A DNA stretch of 64,000 bases from Cricetomys ansorgei (Eukaryota; Chordata; Mammalia; Rodentia; Nesomyidae). Positions 1 to 9,949 of this stretch are shown piece after piece. The notes beneath the pieces are model-generated. The model did not search any database. It worked only from the letters and a program-made list of their open reading frames with translations, and was not told where the DNA came from. The first letter of the stretch is position 1. The number at the start of each line of letters is the position of its first letter. Location: the NCBI GenBank assembly GCA_026225945.1, contig JAMJFZ010002890.1, positions 1 through 64,000 of the forward strand. Reading direction: 5' to 3'. A program made the position numbers and the translations under genes.

Positions 1-920
1 GAACGGCCTATGGAACCATTCATTGTCTAATCCACCTTTAGATGTGCTCTGGGTATGATCTCAGGTCACTAACCAGGCTTGCACAGCTATATCCGTCCTT
101 TCACCAGCCCTCCTCTAGTCTTTAGAAGCAATATTTTTGCTCATTCTTCTCTCTACCAAAAATAAAGATGCCCTAGGTTATCCCTGCCAAGATTTGCACC
201 TAATTCTCCCTCCTGAATTTTATTATCTATATTGATTCTCTTACTGAGTAGGTCTTTAAAAAATAAGTGGTCCAAAGCTAGACATTGTGGTTTAAAAATG
301 TAACCCTAGTACTCAGAAGGCCAAGGCAGAAGAATTGCCAGAATTTCAGTTCATGCTGAAGAACAGTGTATAAAAGAAGCGATGCTAATGCAGCTCAGCA
401 TAGTTCATTATTTTATCCCTAATTCAGATCTCCAGTAAGGTAAAATGTCTAGGCTGTCCTGTGTTAACTCTCTGATGTAGTACTGGCTACACTGTATGTA
501 AGACACAAAGGAAACACAAACCAAAGCTACAGTATCACAAATATGAGGTATCACTTCATATTCACCAGGTGGTGAATTTTTAAAATTTTTAAAAAAAATT
601 TTAAAAAGTAATTTTTAAAAAGCAAATCACAAGAACTGAGCTGGCTATTGTAAAATTAGAATCCTTGAACAATGTTATTGGAAATGTAAAATGGCACAGT
701 CATTCTGGAAAAAAAGCTTAATATTTCCTCAAAAGATTAAATAGAGAATTACTACACAATAAATACAGCAGCTCTTCCTAGATATGAAACATAAAATCCA
801 CTTGGCAACCACACACAAAACAGCAATGTCAACCACTATGGGCATGCAGTGGAGGACCATCAATCAAAATGAAGCACTATGCGTGCTGGAGGATGGACAG
901 ACCTTGGAAAGGTTATACAA
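1..920. other. no gene; one weak old SINE
   Basis: No coding region or clear gene signal is seen. A degenerate B1/B4-like stretch sits near 275-400, recognised by a decayed 'CTAGxACTCAGAAGGCCAAGGCAGAAG' type core. An A/T-rich run with AAATTTTT repeats lies at 570-625. Confidence 0.4.
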
Positions 921-924
921 CATC

Positions 925-1078
925 AGTGCTTCTCAGCCGTTCTGATCGTGCGACCCTTTAACTGTTGACTCGTGTTGTGGTGACCCCCAACCATAGAATT
1001 ATGTTTGCTACTGTTATGAATCATAATATAAATATCCGATATACAGACATATCACACCTGTAGAGACAGAAAATTGAT
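925..1078 (+). mobile_element. URR1-like non-autonomous hAT DNA transposon relic
   Basis: The stretch reads 'CTTCTCAGCC..TGCGACCCTTTAA..GTTGTGGTGACCCCCAACC' and then 'GCTACTGTTATGAATCATAAT', followed by a 'ATATCCGATAT' type motif. This is the familiar body of the rodent URR1 elements, a hAT-Charlie-derived family. It is non-coding and truncated or diverged at the ends. The assignment is from memory of the consensus; a RepeatMasker run would settle it. Confidence 0.6.
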
Positions 1079-1304
1079 TAGTTGTTGCAGAGGGTAGTGG
1101 GTAAAAGGGTGTGGGGGCTTATGGCTAAAAGATGTGAGCTTTTCTTCTGGAGTTATTTGTATCTCTTAAACTAACGAAAGTGGTGGTTGCACAACCCTGA
1201 AAATACATTACAAGTCCTGGAGTGGGAGAGAGGCTACTGAATTATACATACTTTAAGTGGATAAACTGTGTGGTAGATGAGTTCTATCACAATAAAGTTA
1301 TATA

Positions 1305-1400
1305 TATGCTGGTCTCAAACTCAGAGATCCGCCTGCCTGCCTCTGCCTCTGCCTCTGCCTCTGCCTCTGCCTCTGCCTCTGCCTCTGCCTCCAGAGTGCA
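1305..1400 (-). repeat. B1 fragment with a (TCTGCC)n expansion
   Basis: The flank reads 'GGTCTCAAACTCAGAGATCCGCC', which is the antisense body of a B1 SINE. The usual short CTGCCTCTGCCTCC tract is expanded here to about nine or ten hexamer units (about 1332-1392). The expansion opens a meaningless Ser-Ala or Leu-Pro repeat frame on the plus strand. Confidence 0.7.
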
Positions 1401-1439
1401 TATACCACCACCATTTGGCTAAGTTATATACTTTTTATT

Positions 1440-1592
1440 TTATTTCTTTTAAGTTTTCAGACAGGGTCTCACTATGTAGTGCTGCCTTGCCTGGAATTCA
1501 CTCTATAGACCAGGCTGAGCTCAAACTCTTAGTAATTCTCCTGTCTTTGCTCCTGAGTGCTGGGATCAAAAGTGTGTGCCACCATGTCCAAC
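1440..1592 (-). mobile_element. B1 SINE, antisense
   Basis: The plus strand shows the reversed B1 order: 'CAGACAGGGTCTCACTATGTAG', 'GAATTCACTCTATAGACCAGGCTG', then 'TGAGTGCTGGGATCAAAAGTGTGTGCCACCATG'. It is moderately diverged, with the poly-T (reverse A-tail) side at about 1430. Confidence 0.75.
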
Positions 1593-1805
1593 AAAGTTAT
1601 AGTTTTCTCAAGGTATGTTTGGTCTAAGACTTCTCTTAAATGTAAATGAATGTTTAAACTTTAGTTTCAGTATCAAGTAGGGTACACAAAATACAGTTAA
1701 ACTCATGCAACCATACTGGGCCTTCAAATGGCTGCCGAGGCTTCCATGATACAAGCTGCGTGCCACATGCACATTTTACATTTTCAATGATAAAGCGTAT
1801 CTGAC

Positions 1806-1938
1806 CTGTTTGGTCCTTTTAGCCACGAGAGCAGGGCTGTTTGTGATGCTGCTCCCCGGAGGATGTCTGCTGAAGCACAGTTTCGGCTCCTGTGGGCTAT
1901 CAAAGAGCTGAAGATCCAGTCTCGGAAAGCGCGTGTAA
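1806..1938 (-). pseudogene. DENND4-like exon C (downstream of the DENN core)
   Basis: Read on the minus strand, this 133-bp block follows an acceptor-like 'TTTTATTTAG' and ends at a weak donor 'AACAG|GTCAGA'. One frame is open throughout and contains '[10 protein letters not shown]', '[13 protein letters not shown]' and 'LVAKRTKQ', which I recognise from memory as the segment after the DENN/dDENN region of DENND4 proteins (Rab10 exchange factors; best remembered match DENND4C). This exon is open, but it differs at several positions from the family as I recall it. With its two damaged partners at 4154-4297 and 8501-8709 it reads as part of a decayed, intron-containing copy. I could not find the short exon expected between this one and exon B. 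The paralogue (A or C) is unsure. Confidence 0.6.
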
Positions 1939-2639
1939 CTAAATAAAAGCAAAAGATAGAACTGCCTATTTAAAATCCATAAAATTCTTTAATCACTCAG
2001 TATTTAGGTAAATATTCTAAACCTCAACTATTATCCAATAATATTCCTTAAAACTCTTTACAGTTTGATTCAAAGTATGAGAAAACACAGCTAGAAGCTA
2101 CAGGATGTTCTATCTAGAAACTCTAGAAGCTCTAGAAATGCCTACCTATTTGTTATTTTCAACCAGTTTCTTAAAAAAAATCCCTGACATCTTACTTAAA
2201 AAGAGTTCATAACTCTTTCAATAAAATCCATACGTTCAAGGATGATTGTATTTAAAAATCAGTATACTTTATAATCAAGTTTTTCTTTTAAGTTTAGTTT
2301 ATACCAGTATTTAAAAGAAAAAAATAGTCTTTTATTTTAAAGATTCATCATGGTTTAACCAGTTCTTTATACTGCTGAGTACTTTTTAGTTACTTCAGAA
2401 TATTGTCAATTGACTGTCTTTGTATGCATCTCCTTGTAAACACTTTCAATTTCTTAGAATGAATGGAAGCTACAGTGTTTCTCAGGAAAACTGAACTTCC
2501 TAACACAGGCTCCACAGCACAGTGCAGTCCTGCCGCTCCTGTTAACAGTCTGGTGTGCATTTCTTTGAATGCTAGAAAAACCGAGTCTTTTTCATAAGAC
2601 TGACTCTCCTTGGAAACTTGTCTACTGACTGTCTTTGGG

Positions 2640-2965
2640 AAATTTTCTTCTCAGAAAGACTGCCTTTTCCTACTTGATTGTAAGTTAATGGGTCAATACC
2701 AAAAGCCTCAAACACACATATTTAAGAAAGCAGGGCAGCTGCAGATGCCTGTAACCCAGTGCAGCTGGGGAGGGGACTGCAGAGGCAGAAGATTGCTGGA
2801 GCTTGCTGGCAACCAGCGCAGCGCTGGGCTCATTGAGAGACCCTACCTTAAAGGAACATGACAAAGTGGCACAGCAGGACACCCAAAATCCTCCTCTGGC
2901 CTCTGCACAGACACACCACCACACATGTGTGTGCAAACCTCACACACACACAAACTTTTTTTTTT
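2640..2965 (+). repeat. diverged SINE with CA-rich tail
   Basis: 'GCAGATGCCTGTAACCCAGTGCAGC', 'GAGAGACCCTACCTTAAAGGAAC' and 'CTCCTCTGGCCTCTGCACAGACACACC' are arranged like an old B3/B4-type SINE and end in CACACACA. Boundaries and subfamily are uncertain. The ORFs crossing it on both strands look incidental. Confidence 0.4.
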
Positions 2966-3089
2966 CAATACCAGGCATACACACAAACATTTCTCAGTTT
3001 AGTTTTTGGTCCTATATGCTTACAGCATATTTGTCTTGTGGCTTGTGAGACAGAGATTGTTTTTGTTAGTTTTCTTCCTTTCCCTCCCT

Positions 3090-3245
3090 TCTTTCCTTTC
3101 ACTCTTTGAGACAGGTCTTACTGTGTAGCCACAGCTGGCCTAGAACTTGCTGTGTAGTCTAAGCAGGCCCCAAACTTCCCATGTTCCTGTCTTTACCTCT
3201 CAAGCAGGGTGATTACAGGCATGTGTCATCATACTTGATTTTGAT
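3090..3245 (-). mobile_element. B1 SINE, antisense, diverged
   Basis: Antisense B1 landmarks are present: 'TTTGAGACAGGTCTTACTGTGTAGCC', 'CTGGCCTAGAACTTGCTGTGTAG' and 'GATTACAGGCATGTGTCATCAT'. Confidence 0.65.
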
Positions 3246-3469
3246 TGGCTATTTCATAAATAAATCTTATTCAAACATAGTTTCTAGGTATATGAATCAC
3301 TGAAGGGCAATAAAAATTAAAACATAATACTCAACCATTTGTGGATGTAATCTCAAATCTTATATATGATTTGTGTAAACAAGTGGCTCCTTGATCTATT
3401 TAGAAAAATTGTGAAACCTATCAAAAATTAGAAAGACAAGTGTACTTAATTCCTCACTGTTAAAAGTCA

Positions 3470-3785
3470 AGGGCTAGGCATAGGGGTACATGTTATAATC
3501 TCCCCAGTATCTGGGAGGCAGAGGTACAATTCCAAGTTCTAAGCCAGCTTAGTCTTACTCTACACAGGAAATTCCAGGCCAGCCTGGGTAACACAGCAAG
3601 ACCCTATCAAAAGAAAAAGCAAGTGGTGTGGGGTTGGAGAAGAGGTGACACATGCCTGAAATTACAGCACTTGGAAGGTGGAGGCAGAAGGAGAGAGAAG
3701 GAGTTCAAGTCATCCTTAGTTATGTAGCAAGTTCAAAGCCAGTCTGTGTTACATGAGATTCTGGCTCAAAGGAAACCTTGAACAA
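3470..3785 (+). mobile_element. two adjacent diverged B1-type SINEs
   Basis: The first copy (3470-3620) shows 'CCAGTATCTGGGAGGCAGAGG', 'CCAGGCCAGCCTGGGTAACA' and 'AGCAAGACCCTATC' with an A-rich tail. The second (3640-3785) shows 'CACATGCCTGAAATTACAGCAC', 'GGAGGCAGAAGGAGAG' and 'CAAGTTCAAAGCCAGTCTG'. Both are plus strand and old. Confidence 0.6.
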
Positions 3786-4023
3786 TAACAAAAAAAGCCT
3801 TAAAGATACAGGCAAAGTATTCTGAAAGACATTATAGCAAGAAGATATAATGCACCACTACCCATAAAATCCATAGCTTTTTAGTAAAGCTAATTGTATG
3901 CCATTCATTAAAAAAAAGTAAGACTTAGACAGGTAAGGATAGATTCTTGACACTTAACAGGCTCAGAGAGAAAAGTGAATCAAGTACAGAGGGAAGTAGA
4001 TACCACAGAGGAAATAGCTGTCA

Positions 4024-4025
<2 letters not shown>

Positions 4026-4076
<51 letters not shown>

Positions 4077-4081
4077 ACACA

Positions 4082-4124
<43 letters not shown>
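4026..4124. repeat. (TC)n(AC)n compound microsatellite
   Basis: About 22 TC units run into about 20 AC units with small interruptions. It ends about 30 bases from the donor side of DENND4-like exon B. The Ser-Leu or Cys-Val frames read across it are artefacts of the repeat. Confidence 0.95.
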
Positions 4125-4126
<2 letters not shown>

Positions 4127-4153
4127 CCTGTCTTCATATAAATCAAACTTTAC

Positions 4154-4297
4154 CCTCTCAATGCAGCCATCAAAAAATGCCAATCCAGTATCTTTATCAC
4201 TTACAAAGCTGCACTCTTCAATGAAACGAATAAAGATCTGTGTTTTGGATAAGAGTATAGAATTTAGTATAGGCACGATCCCGACTTTTTAAAAGTC
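4154..4297 (-). pseudogene. DENND4-like exon B (dDENN segment)
   Basis: On the minus strand the block starts after an acceptor 'TTTTCTTTAG' and ends before a donor-like 'GTAAAG'. It encodes '[15 protein letters not shown]' in one frame, then '[15 protein letters not shown]' and '[18 protein letters not shown]' in another. This is recognisably the end of the DENN region of a DENND4-family Rab GEF. The switch of frame at about 4240-4246 is best explained by a 2-base loss. The first two bases complete a split glycine codon with the last base of exon A, so phase across the intron is conserved. The intact intron structure argues against a retrocopy. The frame break argues that this copy is dead, unless the assembly has an indel error here. 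Confidence 0.65.
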
Positions 4298-4547
4298 CTA
4301 AAGAAAACAGAATTATAACAAATTTTAAAGAGGAACGAATGTCATATCAAACATTTCATATCAAACACTTATCTATATTATATTCCCTTAATACAAACCC
4401 ACATTTATCAGAATTCCTAATAATCACATAAAACTCTTTCTCTGATTCAACCATGAAAACCCCTGATACTGCTCTTTTCACTGAACTATGAATTATCTAA
4501 GGAACCTAAGCCTGATGCCCTCAGACAGAAACTCTTCTCTGGCTGGG

Positions 4548-4690
4548 CCAGCACACCTTTAATCCTGGCACTTGGAAAGCAGAGGCAGGCAGATCTCTGA
4601 GTTCTGAGCTCAGGACTAGCCTGGTCTACAGAGCAAGTTCCTGGACAGCCAGGGCTACATAGAAAGACCCTGTCTCAAAAAACTGAAACA
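4548..4690 (+). mobile_element. B1 SINE
   Basis: 'CCAGCACACCTTTAATCCTGGCACTTGG', 'CAGAGGCAGGCAGATCTCTGAG', 'GCCTGGTCTACAGAGCAAGTTCC' and 'GACCCTGTCTCAAAAAA' give the full B1 order on the plus strand. Confidence 0.85.
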
Positions 4691-5113
4691 GAAAAAAAAT
4701 CTTCTAGACTCTACAACTCTTAAGCCAATGGCTAATATTTAATGGGTCAAGTTTCTTCCTCTATCAGACCATCATATATTTTATCAGACAAGGTAAAAAT
4801 TTCTGTGCAGTTCAAGTTCAACCAGGTGGCTAGCGGTCCATTGTTTTACTGAGGTCGGCAGCCTCCCCTTCAGTGACTGAAGATCCGGTACTTATTCAAG
4901 TCTTCTCACTCCCACCCTCATCACTGTTAGCCACTCCTGGGGTCTGGATATGAAGTGTCACATGAAATGGCTCACATTTTGAGGCCTCATCCATAGCTGG
5001 TGGCAAACTGAGAGGCGACTGGATCATTCACCAATGGTTTAACCCATTTAGTTCATATTTCATATGATATATCAGTAGGTGACTAGAGGTACTTTTGTCT
5101 TACGATTTATTTG

Positions 5114-5115
<2 letters not shown>

Positions 5116-5160
<45 letters not shown>

Positions 5161-5425
5161 ACCTGTGTGCAGGCATCCTCGGAGGCCAGAAGAAGACGCT
5201 GGATCCCTGGAACTGGAGTTAAACGCAGGGAGCTGTCAAACACGGGTGCTGGGAAACACACTCAGGTTTTCTACAAGCTCAGTTTGCTCTCTTAACTGCA
5301 AAGCCATCTCTCCATTTTTGGGTCAGGGTCTCACTATGCAGCATTGGCTGCCCTTGAACTCACAGAGATTTGCCTTCCTATGCCTCTTGCACGCTGGGTT
5401 TAAAGGCATGTACCACCAAGCCCAT
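5116..5425 (-). mobile_element. (GT)n, then B2/B3 SINE and B1 SINE, both antisense
   Basis: A (GT)n tract (5116-5158) leads into an antisense B2/B3 body: 'GGCCAGAAGAAGACGCTGGATCCCTGGAACTGGAGTTA' and 'GGTGCTGGGAAACACACTCAGG', ending 'TGCAAAGCCATCTCTCCA' near 5318. An antisense B1 follows directly (5320-5425), with 'GGGTCAGGGTCTCACTATG' and 'GGCATGTACCACCAAGCCCA'. Confidence 0.75.
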
Positions 5426-5429
5426 TCTA

Positions 5430-6610
5430 TTTAATCTTAAAGATTGACATTTTAACTATCCCAAATAGACCTCCATACAACATCTTTTAAAATATGGCTT
5501 TTAGGGCACTTTTTCGGGTCTGTCTTTCTTTGATGCCTTAGGGAATTTGGTATTACTCATTCCCACCCCCTTGACTTATTCACCAACAGATAAGTTATTA
5601 TATAAAGTAAAAGTAAATTATGGGGGGAAGTGGGGAGAGAGGGAGGAGAAAGAAAGGAGGGGAGGAGGAAGGAGAGGACGGGCCATGTTTGGTGCTATGT
5701 GCCAACATTTCTGAACTGAAATTGTCAATCATCAAGCCTCCAGACCTGTGCTGTTTATTTCAGTAACTATAGGTGGTGATATACCACCTTAAAGGTACTA
5801 ATGGAACTGTCCTGTAAGCTATAAACACATAATGCATCTCAAAGGCAGTATGAAAATAAGGGATATAAGGATATTTCATCAGTAATTAAAATTGTTTGGT
5901 TCTACGTTGAAATGAAACTGTTTTTGGTATGTTAGAGAAAATACAGCTATAATTAACTTTCCTTAGTTATTAACACTTTGATTGTGGCTACTAGAATTTT
6001 AAAACTATATGTGTGGCTCACTCACATGGAATTTCTACTGGGCAAAGTGGCTCTTGAAACAATCAAAGATTTCCAAGAAATAGACAAGATGGGAATGTTG
6101 AATACAACACAATGAGGTAGCAGCTCAAACATGTTAAGTGTGGGGAATTCTAAAGGTAACAACAGCGACAGGGTAAATGATAGCCTGTTCACATTGTACT
6201 TTAAATGAAAGGAGAGGAAGGGAATGGACGGGGTAAATAAAATTGCTTGAGTTAAAAGACAGCCATGTGAAGGTATAGCATATGTGTCTGCATAAAAAGT
6301 TGAGGCAAAGCCACTACCCGATTCCCATCCATTCTTCACTTCGTTACGTCTTCTGGAAAGATCTGTTACCAAGTTAGCACCCTCATGTAATCAACAATAT
6401 ACCTGTACTACTTCGTTGTCTAATGTCTAGTTCCCTAGAACAAGTGCTGTACTGTTTATATAAAACCTCAGATAATGTCACTCTCAGAGACAGACAGGAG
6501 AGAATAAGTTAGTCAGTGACCCACTACTGTCCATAGAAGTCAATATTCTTAGGCTGTTATTTAAGACTACCAGTAACCTGAATATAATCTTAAATTTGAT
6601 TTTCCATCTC
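5430..6610. other. no gene seen
   Basis: Apart from a GA-rich run at 5620-5685, nothing recognisable is present. A 116-codon minus-strand frame at 6022-6372 has no recognisable motif and no supporting signal. Confidence 0.5.
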
Positions 6611-6611
6611 A

Positions 6612-6797
6612 TCTTTTTTAAAATAATTCATTTTTATTTTTATGTGCATGTATGTTTTGCCTGCATGTGTATCTGTTCAAAGGTGTTGAATCCCCTAGAC
6701 CTGGAGTTACAGACAGTTGTGAGCTGCCATGTGGGTGCTGGGAGTTGAACTCAGAACCTGCCAGTGCTCTTAACCACTGAGCCAACTCTCCAGCCCC
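6612..6797 (-). mobile_element. B2/B3 SINE, antisense
   Basis: The plus strand ends 'AACTCAGAACCTGCCAGTGCTCTTAACCACTGAGCCAACTCTCCAGCCCC', the reverse of the conserved tRNA-like B2 head, here at 6740-6797. The A-rich tail lies at the left. Confidence 0.85.
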
Positions 6798-6829
6798 ATA
6801 ATCTTTTAACATTTAATTTTTGGGGGGAG

Positions 6830-7125
6830 AGGGGACAAACATATTTTTATGAGTTGGACTGCATTAAAAAAATTACGCTAAAGTCCTAACCCCTATTACT
6901 TCAAATATGCAAACATTTGGAAACAAAGTCTTTAAAATCAGTTACAGACTTAAAATGAAGTGACTGGATGGGCCCTGCTCTGATATGATTGGTGTCCCAT
7001 GAGAGGAAATTTAGAACCAAAGTGGTAAAAAATAGCCATATGTAGGCCAAGAAGAGAGGCCTTAGAAGAAACCTTGATCTCAGTCTAGCTTCCAAACTGT
7101 CAAAAAATAAACCAGCCTCTGGTAC
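6830..7125 (+). mobile_element. MaLR LTR fragment (MLT1/MST type)
   Basis: 'AAAGTCCTAACCCCTATTACTTCAAATATG', 'AAAATGAAGTGACTGGATGGGCCC', 'ATGATTGGTGTCCCATGAGAGGAAATTTAG', 'GAGAGGCCTTAGAAGAAACC' and 'CAAACTGTCAAAAAATAAA' follow the order of the mammalian MaLR LTRs. It is old and truncated. The 64-codon minus-strand frame over it is incidental. Confidence 0.65.
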
Positions 7126-7442
7126 TTTCCTACTGCAGCCCCAGAGGAATCTGAGGGTTCCTGTTTTACCACCAATGGTGTGACATAAATTACCATAAAT
7201 ACTTAAGGCACTTTTACTAGCTGCTCTCCAGACTCCTACTCATTCTGCACTGCTACTACAAAACACCATCATTTCATATTAGATAGGAGGGCCTTAGTCT
7301 TCATAAAGTCTTTAGAAATGGCCAAGAAGAAATTCAAACTCAGATGTGACTTTTAATTCCAATGGATTACTACAAAATACTTTCAGTTATTTTCTATTTT
7401 ATAAAGAAGTCTTCCAAAATTACCCATTTGAAAGAATGCTTC

Positions 7443-7630
7443 CAGTTGGGCATGGTGGCATACACCTTTAATCACAGGCAGGTGAATCTCTGTGAGTTCA
7501 AGGTCTGCCTGGTCTACTGAGTGAGTTCCAGGACAGTTAGGACTACAAAGAGAAACCCTGTCTCAAAAAATAGAGAGAGACAAGGAGGGAGAGAAAGAGA
7601 CAAAGGAAAGGAGGGAGGGAGAGAGAAGGC
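7443..7630 (+). mobile_element. B1 SINE with GA-rich tail
   Basis: 'AGTTGGGCATGGTGGCATACACCTTTAATC', 'GTCTGCCTGGTCTACTGAGTGAGTTCCAGGACAG' and 'AGAAACCCTGTCTCAAAAAATAG' are followed by a grown GAGA/GGGAGG tail. Confidence 0.85.
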
Positions 7631-7942
7631 TTCCTTTTTAATGAGTTCTTAAAACATCAGAATTATTGACTGTATAAAATCCCTTTCCTTGAATATATGT
7701 TCTATCTTCTTAAGATTAAAGTACTTCCTTCTTAGTATTCCACAGAGGCAGATTTTATATTGCTTTGCATCCCTATAAACTAGTCAGACTCAGACTCAGT
7801 ATGAGAAGACTAAATACATAACTGGCCAGTCAAGCTGAAAGCATGAATTCTAAAGGCAAAGGAAAAATGCAGATCTTAGAGGTTTTTTTTGAAAAGGTGA
7901 ATGCCAGGTAAAATGCCAGAACAGACTTTTTAGATGACTATA

Positions 7943-7945
<3 letters not shown>

Positions 7946-7999
<54 letters not shown>
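7946..7999. repeat. (AT)n microsatellite
   Basis: An uninterrupted TA run of about 27 units, flanked by near-repeats of 'TATGAATAT' on both sides. Confidence 0.95.
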
Positions 8000-8002
<3 letters not shown>

Positions 8003-8500
8003 TATATTTTTATATGAATATTCATGTAAGATGCAAGGCCCAAACAACACAAATGAGTAGCCCAGTAACAGTAAAAATGTGATCACTAAAACAATGTATG
8101 TTTCCTTGGGAACAAAGGTACAGTTTTCAAAATGAATAAAAACTAGTGACTTCAGTCTGGAAAATATTTGCTGAGGGATCTTTTAAAGAAACAAACTGCA
8201 GAACTGAGGGAAGAAAGACCAGTCCCAGGTGTCTTCAGAGATGACATCATATGGGACTGTGAACATATAAACTACAATGGACTCTACAAATTAAATACCT
8301 GCGGTTTTAGATTTTTCAGGAAAAATAATGGGGTATAAAATTTTGAAATTCTCTACTAATAGAGCAAGGTTACAAATCATGGACATTCTTACATTTAAAT
8401 ATGAATTTCTAGGAATGTAGCAAATATGTATGAGGTAGCAACACTAAAATGAAACACATTTTCCTTCAATGAAGATAATTGTGATTTCACTGACACTCAC

Positions 8501-8709
8501 CCTGTCGATCAAACAATGAATCCACAGCTGTAGCTTTATTTGAAGGTGCTTCTGAGGTATGATCTATACCCTTTTAAAACAGATGCCATAAATCGCAAAA
8601 AAGTCTCTTGAATTTCCATCTCAAGTTGTGTCATGTTGTTTTTGCCAAGAGAAATCTGCTTCAATTGGAGTTATCTCAATTGCTGAACTTTCCTGAGTTT
8701 TTCAGTGAA
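8501..8709 (-). pseudogene. DENND4-like exon A (late DENN domain)
   Basis: On the minus strand, the acceptor 'TTACTTCCTTCATCAG' is followed by 209 bp ending CGACAGG|GTGAGT, a strong donor. Frames contain 'EKLRKVQQL', '[17 protein letters not shown]' and '[12 protein letters not shown]', and then, in a shifted frame, '[17 protein letters not shown]'. These match the DENND4 DENN region as I remember it, and DENND4C best. Damage is of two kinds: an in-frame TAA after 'VQQLR' (about 8677) and a deletion near 8551 between 'GYRSYL' and 'EAPSNK' that shifts the frame. The last base joins exon B in phase. The gene would act as a Rab GEF; this copy cannot encode it. What lies further upstream on this strand was not found. 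Confidence 0.65.
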
Positions 8710-8814
8710 CTGATGAAGGAAGTAAAAACAAAACAAGCATTAATATGTAATATCTGTTTACAAAATGAGTGAACAATGAGAAAATAGTAAAAAAAAAAAA
8801 AGGCCTACAATTTT

Positions 8815-8966
8815 TGGGTTTTTTGTTGAGACAGGGTTTCTCTGTTGTAAACTCTGGCTGTCCTGGAACTCACTCTGTAGACCAAGCTGGCCTCAAACTC
8901 ACAGAGATCTGCCTGCCTCTGCCTCCCAAGTGCTGGGATTAAAGGTGTGTGCCACTGCCCAGCTTC
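8815..8966 (-). mobile_element. B1 SINE, antisense, well conserved
   Basis: 'GAGACAGGGTTTCTCTGTTGTAAACTCTGGCTGTCC', 'TGTAGACCAAGCTGGCCTCAAACTCACAGAGATC' and 'AGTGCTGGGATTAAAGGTGTGTGCCACTGCC' make this one of the least diverged SINEs in the window. It belongs to the GTTGTAAC subtype noted in Part 2. Confidence 0.9.
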
Positions 8967-9159
8967 TTTTTCTTTTTTGAGACAGTCTCACTATACTCTA
9001 GCTGGCTAGAGTACCCTAGGCTGGCTCACTCAACATCTTGCTGCCCCAACCTTAAGTGCTGAGGTTACTCAGCAACAGCTGGAACCAGCCCAGATAAAAA
9101 TGAGATCCAATCTCAAAAACCCTAAACAAAAACCCCAAAACCAACCAAACAAACAATCA

Positions 9160-9335
9160 GGCTAGGCATGTATGTCAGTTAGTAGGGTGTTTACCTAGCT
9201 CAGGGTCCAATCCCCAACACTACACAACTGGACATGTGACTTACACCTCCAACCCTAACACTGGGAAGTAGAGACAAAAGGATCAGGAATTTGAAGACAA
9301 CTTTAGCTCTCAGGACAGAGGGTAGCAAGAAGGGC
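9160..9335 (+). mobile_element. B4-type SINE (ID + B1 composite)
   Basis: 'AGTTAGTAGGGTGTTTACCTAGCTCAGGGTCCAATCCCC' is an ID-like (tRNA-Ala-like) head. It is followed by a B1-like body, 'TTACACCTCCAACCCTAACACTGGGAAGTAGAGACAAAAGGATCAGG'. This order is typical of B4. Confidence 0.65.
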
Positions 9336-9447
9336 AGAGTACAGAGAAGATGCTAAAAAATGCTATTACATAATAACTCATTAAGCAGAAGTTAACAGTT
9401 ATCTTATTTTAATTATCTTATCTTATTCTCTCATTTAAAATATTTCT

Positions 9448-9667
9448 GTAGGCAGAGGCAGAAAGAAAAGGACCACAAGTTCCAGGCCAACTTGGGCTAT
9501 GTAGCAAAGACACTGTCTCAAAACAACAAAGAGGAGTTAGAGAGATGGGTGGGTGGTTAAGAGTATGCACTGTTCTTATCCGGCACCAACCACTCACACT
9601 AGGCTGTGTATAGCTGCTAGAGATCTGACACACTCTTCTGGGCTCCATGGGAACCCACATATGCATA

Positions 9668-9733
<66 letters not shown>

Positions 9734-9770
9734 AAAATTAGAAATATAATATTAAAAAGAAAGAAAGAGA
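9448..9770 (+). mobile_element. B1 tail fragment and B2/B3 SINE with (TC)n(AC)n
   Basis: A partial B1 (9448-9525, 'GTTCCAGGCCAACTTGGGCTATG') abuts a B2-like unit starting 'GAGTTAGAGAGATGGGTGGGTGGTTAAGAG'. That unit runs through 'CTTCTGGGCTCCATGGGAACC' into TC and AC runs (9667-9735) and an AAAA-rich tail. Confidence 0.7.
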
Positions 9771-9949
9771 ACCAGAGACAGACAGAGAATTCCCACTTGG
9801 GTCTGTGCCCAGGGACCCACTCCATCCTCAGTCACCTGAGCAGAGCTGGGGATACAGTCTCCTCAAGGTGCTCAGCAGACTCTTGCATGGCTTTTTGGGA
9901 AGCTGCTTCCAGTTTATGTTCTTCTTTTTATCAGATCTATTAAATCAGA

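Noticed and set aside
1830..1945. Plus-strand frame '[23 protein letters not shown]' looking like a C-terminal exon
   Set aside because: The minus strand of the same block gives a better explanation: DENND4-like sequence with splice sites on both sides.
4021..4124. Alternating simple repeats considered as a CRISPR-like or satellite array
   Set aside because: Pure dinucleotide repeats without spacers, in a mammalian genome.
6022..6372. 116-codon minus-strand frame
   Set aside because: No recognisable domain; length is within chance for A/T-moderate DNA with no repeat or splice support.
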